This document shows positions 61,849-64,000 of a DNA stretch of 64,000 nucleotides, in pieces. A program made the position numbers and the translations under genes. Location of the stretch: contig NC_079879.1 of assembly GCF_029227915.1 (NCBI RefSeq), forward strand, positions 32,494,501 through 32,558,500. The letters are read 5' to 3'. Numbering within the stretch: the stretch's first letter is position 1; every line of letters starts with the position of its first letter. The stretch is from Hydractinia symbiolongicarpus. Its lineage: Eukaryota > Cnidaria > Hydrozoa > Anthoathecata > Hydractiniidae. The notes below the pieces were generated by a model, which was not told the origin of the DNA, did not search any database, and saw only the letters and a program-made list of their open reading frames with translations.

Positions 61849-64000
61849 ATAGCGCTTTATTTAAAACTGTAGATAAATAAGTTATTTTTTACTGTGGGAT
61901 TTATCCTAGCCGTTAGCCCGCGCTGAAGAAATAGAGACAGTTTGGAAAACTACATTTCATTGACTTTCTAACGGTATCAGTCTGTTTGAGTTACAACGGT
62001 TGCGTCACGTTTTCGTACCAACTTATATTTGGCGATAGGTTTCTGATATTACTAGGTTGCATCGCTTTTAACAGTGAAACGACTGACTGTGTGACTTAAT
62101 TGAACTGATTTTAGACTTCAAACTTATAAATGTGATAAATGAGACAGTTGGACCCCAAGAAATAACATTCTTCTTAATTTGACATGATTGCTCGACTTCA
62201 GCTATTACACTGGGCTCTGTGGTGGTGCTTTATTTAAAAGTGTAGATAAATAAGTCAGTTTTAACTGTGGGACCAATCCTGGCCGTTAGCGCGCGCTGAA
62301 GAAATAGAGAAAGTGTTAAAAACTACATTTCATTGACTTTCTAACGGTATCAGTCCGTTTGAGTTACAACGGTGGCGTCACGTATTCGTACCAACATGTA
62401 TTTAGCGATATGTTTCTGATGTTACTAGGTTAAATCACTTTTAACGGTGGAACGATTGACTACGGGACTTAATTGAACCCATTTTAGACTTTAAACTTAT
62501 AAATGTGATAAATGAGACAATTGAACCCCCAGAAATAACATTCTTCTCAATTTGACATGATTGCTCGAACTCAGCGATTACACTGGGCGCTGAGGTAGCG
62601 CTTTACTTAAAAATGTAGATAAATAAGTCATTTTTTACTGTGGGACCAATCCTCGCCGTTAGCTCGCGCTGAAAAAATAGAGAAAGTTTCAAGAACTACA
62701 TTTCATTGTCTTTCTAACGGTATCAGTTTGTTTGAGTTTCAAGGGTTGTGTCACATATTCGTACCAACATGTATTTAGCGATATGTTTCTGATATTACTA
62801 GTGTCCATCGCTTTTAACAGTGAAAGGATTGACTGTGTTACTTAATTGAACTGATTTGAGACTTTGAACTTATAAATGTGATAAATGAGACAATTGGACC
62901 CCAAGAAATAAAATTCTTCTTAATTTGACATTATTGCTCGACTTCAGCTTTAACACTGGGCTCTGCGGTAGTGCTTTATTTCAAAGTGTAGATAAAAAAG
63001 TCAGCTTTAACTGAGGGACCAATCCTAGCCGTTAGCGCGCGCTGAAGAAATAGAAAAAGTTTGGAAAACTACATTTCATTGACTTTCTAACGGTATCAGT
63101 CCGTTTGTGTTACAACGGTTGCGTCACATATTCGTACCAACATGTATTTAGCGATATGTTTCTGATATTACTAGGTTGCATTGCTTTTAACGGTGAAACG
63201 ATTGACTGTGGGACTTAATTGAACTGATTTTGGACTTTGAGCTTAACAATGTGATAAATGAGCCAATTTGACTCCAAGAAATAACATTCTTCTTAATTTG
63301 ACATGATTGCTCGAACTCAGCGGTTACACTGGGCGCTGTGGTAGCGCTTTACTTAAAAATGTAGATAAATGAGTCATTTTTTACTGTAGGACCAATCCTA
63401 GCCGTTAGCTCGCGCTGAAGAAATAGAGTAAGTTTCAAGAACTACATTTCTTTGTCTTTCTAACGGTATCAGTTTGTTTGAGTTTCAAGGGTTGTGTCAC
63501 ATATTCGTACCAACATGTATTTAGCGATATGTTTCTGATATTACTAGGTTCCATCGCTTTTAACAGTGAAAGGATTGACTGTGTTTCTTAATTGAACTGA
63601 TTTTAGACTTTGAACTTATAAATGTGATAAATGAGACAATTGGACCCCAAGAAATAAAATTATTCTTAATTTGACATGATTGCTCGACTTCAGCTTTAAC
63701 ACTGGGCTCTGCGGTAGTGCTTTATTTAAAAGTGTAGATAAATAGTCATCTTTAACTGTGGGACCAATCCTAGCCGTTAGAGCGCGCTGAAGAAATAGAA
63801 AAAGTTTGGAAAACTACATTTCATTGACTTTCTAACGGTATCAGTCCGTTTGTGTTACAACGGTTGCGTCACATATTCGTACCAACATGTATTTAGCGAT
63901 ATGTTTCTGATATTAAGAGGTTGCATTGCTTTTAACGGTGAAACGATTGACTGTGGGACTTAATTGAACTGATTTTGGACTTTGAGCTTAATAATGTGAT
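61849..64000 (+). repeat. 14-monomer tandem duplication, unit 2 (partial, runs off window)
   Basis: Matches 56627-58778 at offset 5222 up to the last base, with only scattered differences: GTCTGTTTGAG near 61979, CATGTATTTAGCG near 62769 for CATGTGCTTAGCG, and GTGTTACAACGG near 63850 for GTGTCACAACGG. The unusual 1-bp loss in AAATAGTCATC is in both units. About 3.07 kb of the unit would lie beyond the window if it is complete. Confidence 0.9.
63757..64000 (+). repeat. Right-edge partial monomer (class K, 244 bp)
   Basis: The last landmark TGTGGGACC starts at 63757, and the window ends inside GAGCTTAATAATGTGAT. This copy reads GTTAGAGCGCGCTG and TAGAAAAAGTTTGG, as at 58.54-58.78 kb. The cut is that of the window, not of the array. 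Confidence 0.9.

Larger units (their letters stand above)
1..64000 (+). repeat. Satellite DNA array, 373-bp monomer, about 171.6 copies
   Basis: The landmark GTGGGACCAATCC or a close variant recurs with a spacing of 371-374 bp from end to end. The first starts are 1, 374, 747, 1120, 1493, 1866, 2240, 2613, 2985, 3358 and 3731, and the last is 63757, so 171 complete monomers average 372.8 bp. All copies I followed read in the same direction. No stretch of unique sequence, transposon, microsatellite tract, tRNA, rRNA or intron-exon gene interrupts them. GC of the first monomer is about 38% by hand count. Copies differ mainly by substitutions and 1-2 bp indels, and many substitutions are shared by groups of monomers, which defines classes. 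I do not recognise the family. Long homogenised arrays of this kind are typical of heterochromatin or centromeres in eukaryotes; assignment to either is inference. Confidence 0.98.

Noticed and set aside
1-64000. CENP-B box-like match at ATTCGTACCAACATG in each monomer
   Set aside because: The left half TTCGNNNNA is present, but the required CGGG in the right half is ATGT in nearly all copies, so the known CENP-B box pattern is not met.
1-64000. CRISPR array or bacterial repeat system
   Set aside because: Repeats are 373 bp, contiguous and without unique spacers; there are no cas genes or bacterial coding sequence.
1-64000. Transposon-derived satellite (terminal inverted repeats, target-site duplications, reverse transcriptase or transposase remains)
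   Set aside because: GCTGAAG and CTTCAGC form a 7-bp inverted pair within a monomer, but they are too short and badly placed for terminal repeats, and no coding remains were recognised.
1-64000. A single sequence hotspot for all duplication junctions
   Set aside because: Junctions fall in different monomer positions (CTTTCTAACGG near 7.92 kb, TTTGGACTTTGACC near 15.88 kb, TATTTAGCGATATG near 23.26 kb, ATAAATGAGACAATTGG near 54.3 kb, AGCGCTTTATTT near 61.85 kb), as expected for homologous exchange anywhere in register.
1-64000. tRNA, rRNA or small RNA genes
   Set aside because: No tRNA arm pattern, rRNA core word or snRNA-like element was recognised. Any such match would recur in all monomers.

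Overview
The whole window is one eukaryotic satellite DNA array. It holds about 171 complete head-to-tail copies of a 373-bp monomer plus a partial copy at the right edge. All copies are in the same orientation, and I see no unique sequence, transposon, RNA gene or credible protein-coding gene. The first monomer is 1..373 and the last complete one ends at 63756, giving a mean period of about 372.8 bp; the lengths I measured directly are 371-374 bp. Hand-counted GC of the first monomer is about 38%. CpG-containing words such as the palindrome AGCGCGCGCT are kept in most copies. I do not recognise the satellite family and cannot name the organism. A homogenised array of this size points to eukaryotic heterochromatin, plausibly pericentromeric or centromeric, but nothing here proves a centromere.

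The monomers fall into sequence classes that I name A, C, D, E, F, G, H, I, J and K by diagnostic substitutions. Region by region: (1) 1-15.9 kb is a mosaic of A, C and D types. It contains a long duplication (about 3.15-7.7 kb against 10.6-14.8 kb) and a near-identical 3-mer duplication (7.9-10.15 kb). (2) 15.9-18.1 kb is a 3-mer (1120 bp) duplicated in tandem. (3) 18.1-30 kb is ruled by a four-monomer higher-order repeat, E-I-F-G, of 1491 bp, with a 2-mer duplication (19.4-20.9 kb) and a 7-mer duplication (2610 bp, 20.65-25.9 kb) around it. (4) 28.9-51.26 kb is an adjacent duplication of a 30-monomer segment of about 11.18 kb. The two copies differ by whole-monomer gains and losses, by hybrid monomers and by a conversion-like patch. 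(5) 51.3-57.3 kb is an 8-mer (2983 bp) duplicated in tandem. (6) 56.6-64 kb begins a 14-mer (5222 bp) duplication whose second copy runs off the window.

The array therefore records nested amplification at 1, 2, 3, 4, 7, 8, 14 and 30 monomers, nearly always in integer multiples of 373 bp, as expected of unequal exchange in register. Short open frames of 83-88 codons on the minus strand are accidental and have been copied along with the monomers. Junction coordinates are good to roughly 20-40 bp, because flanking monomers share sequence across each breakpoint.
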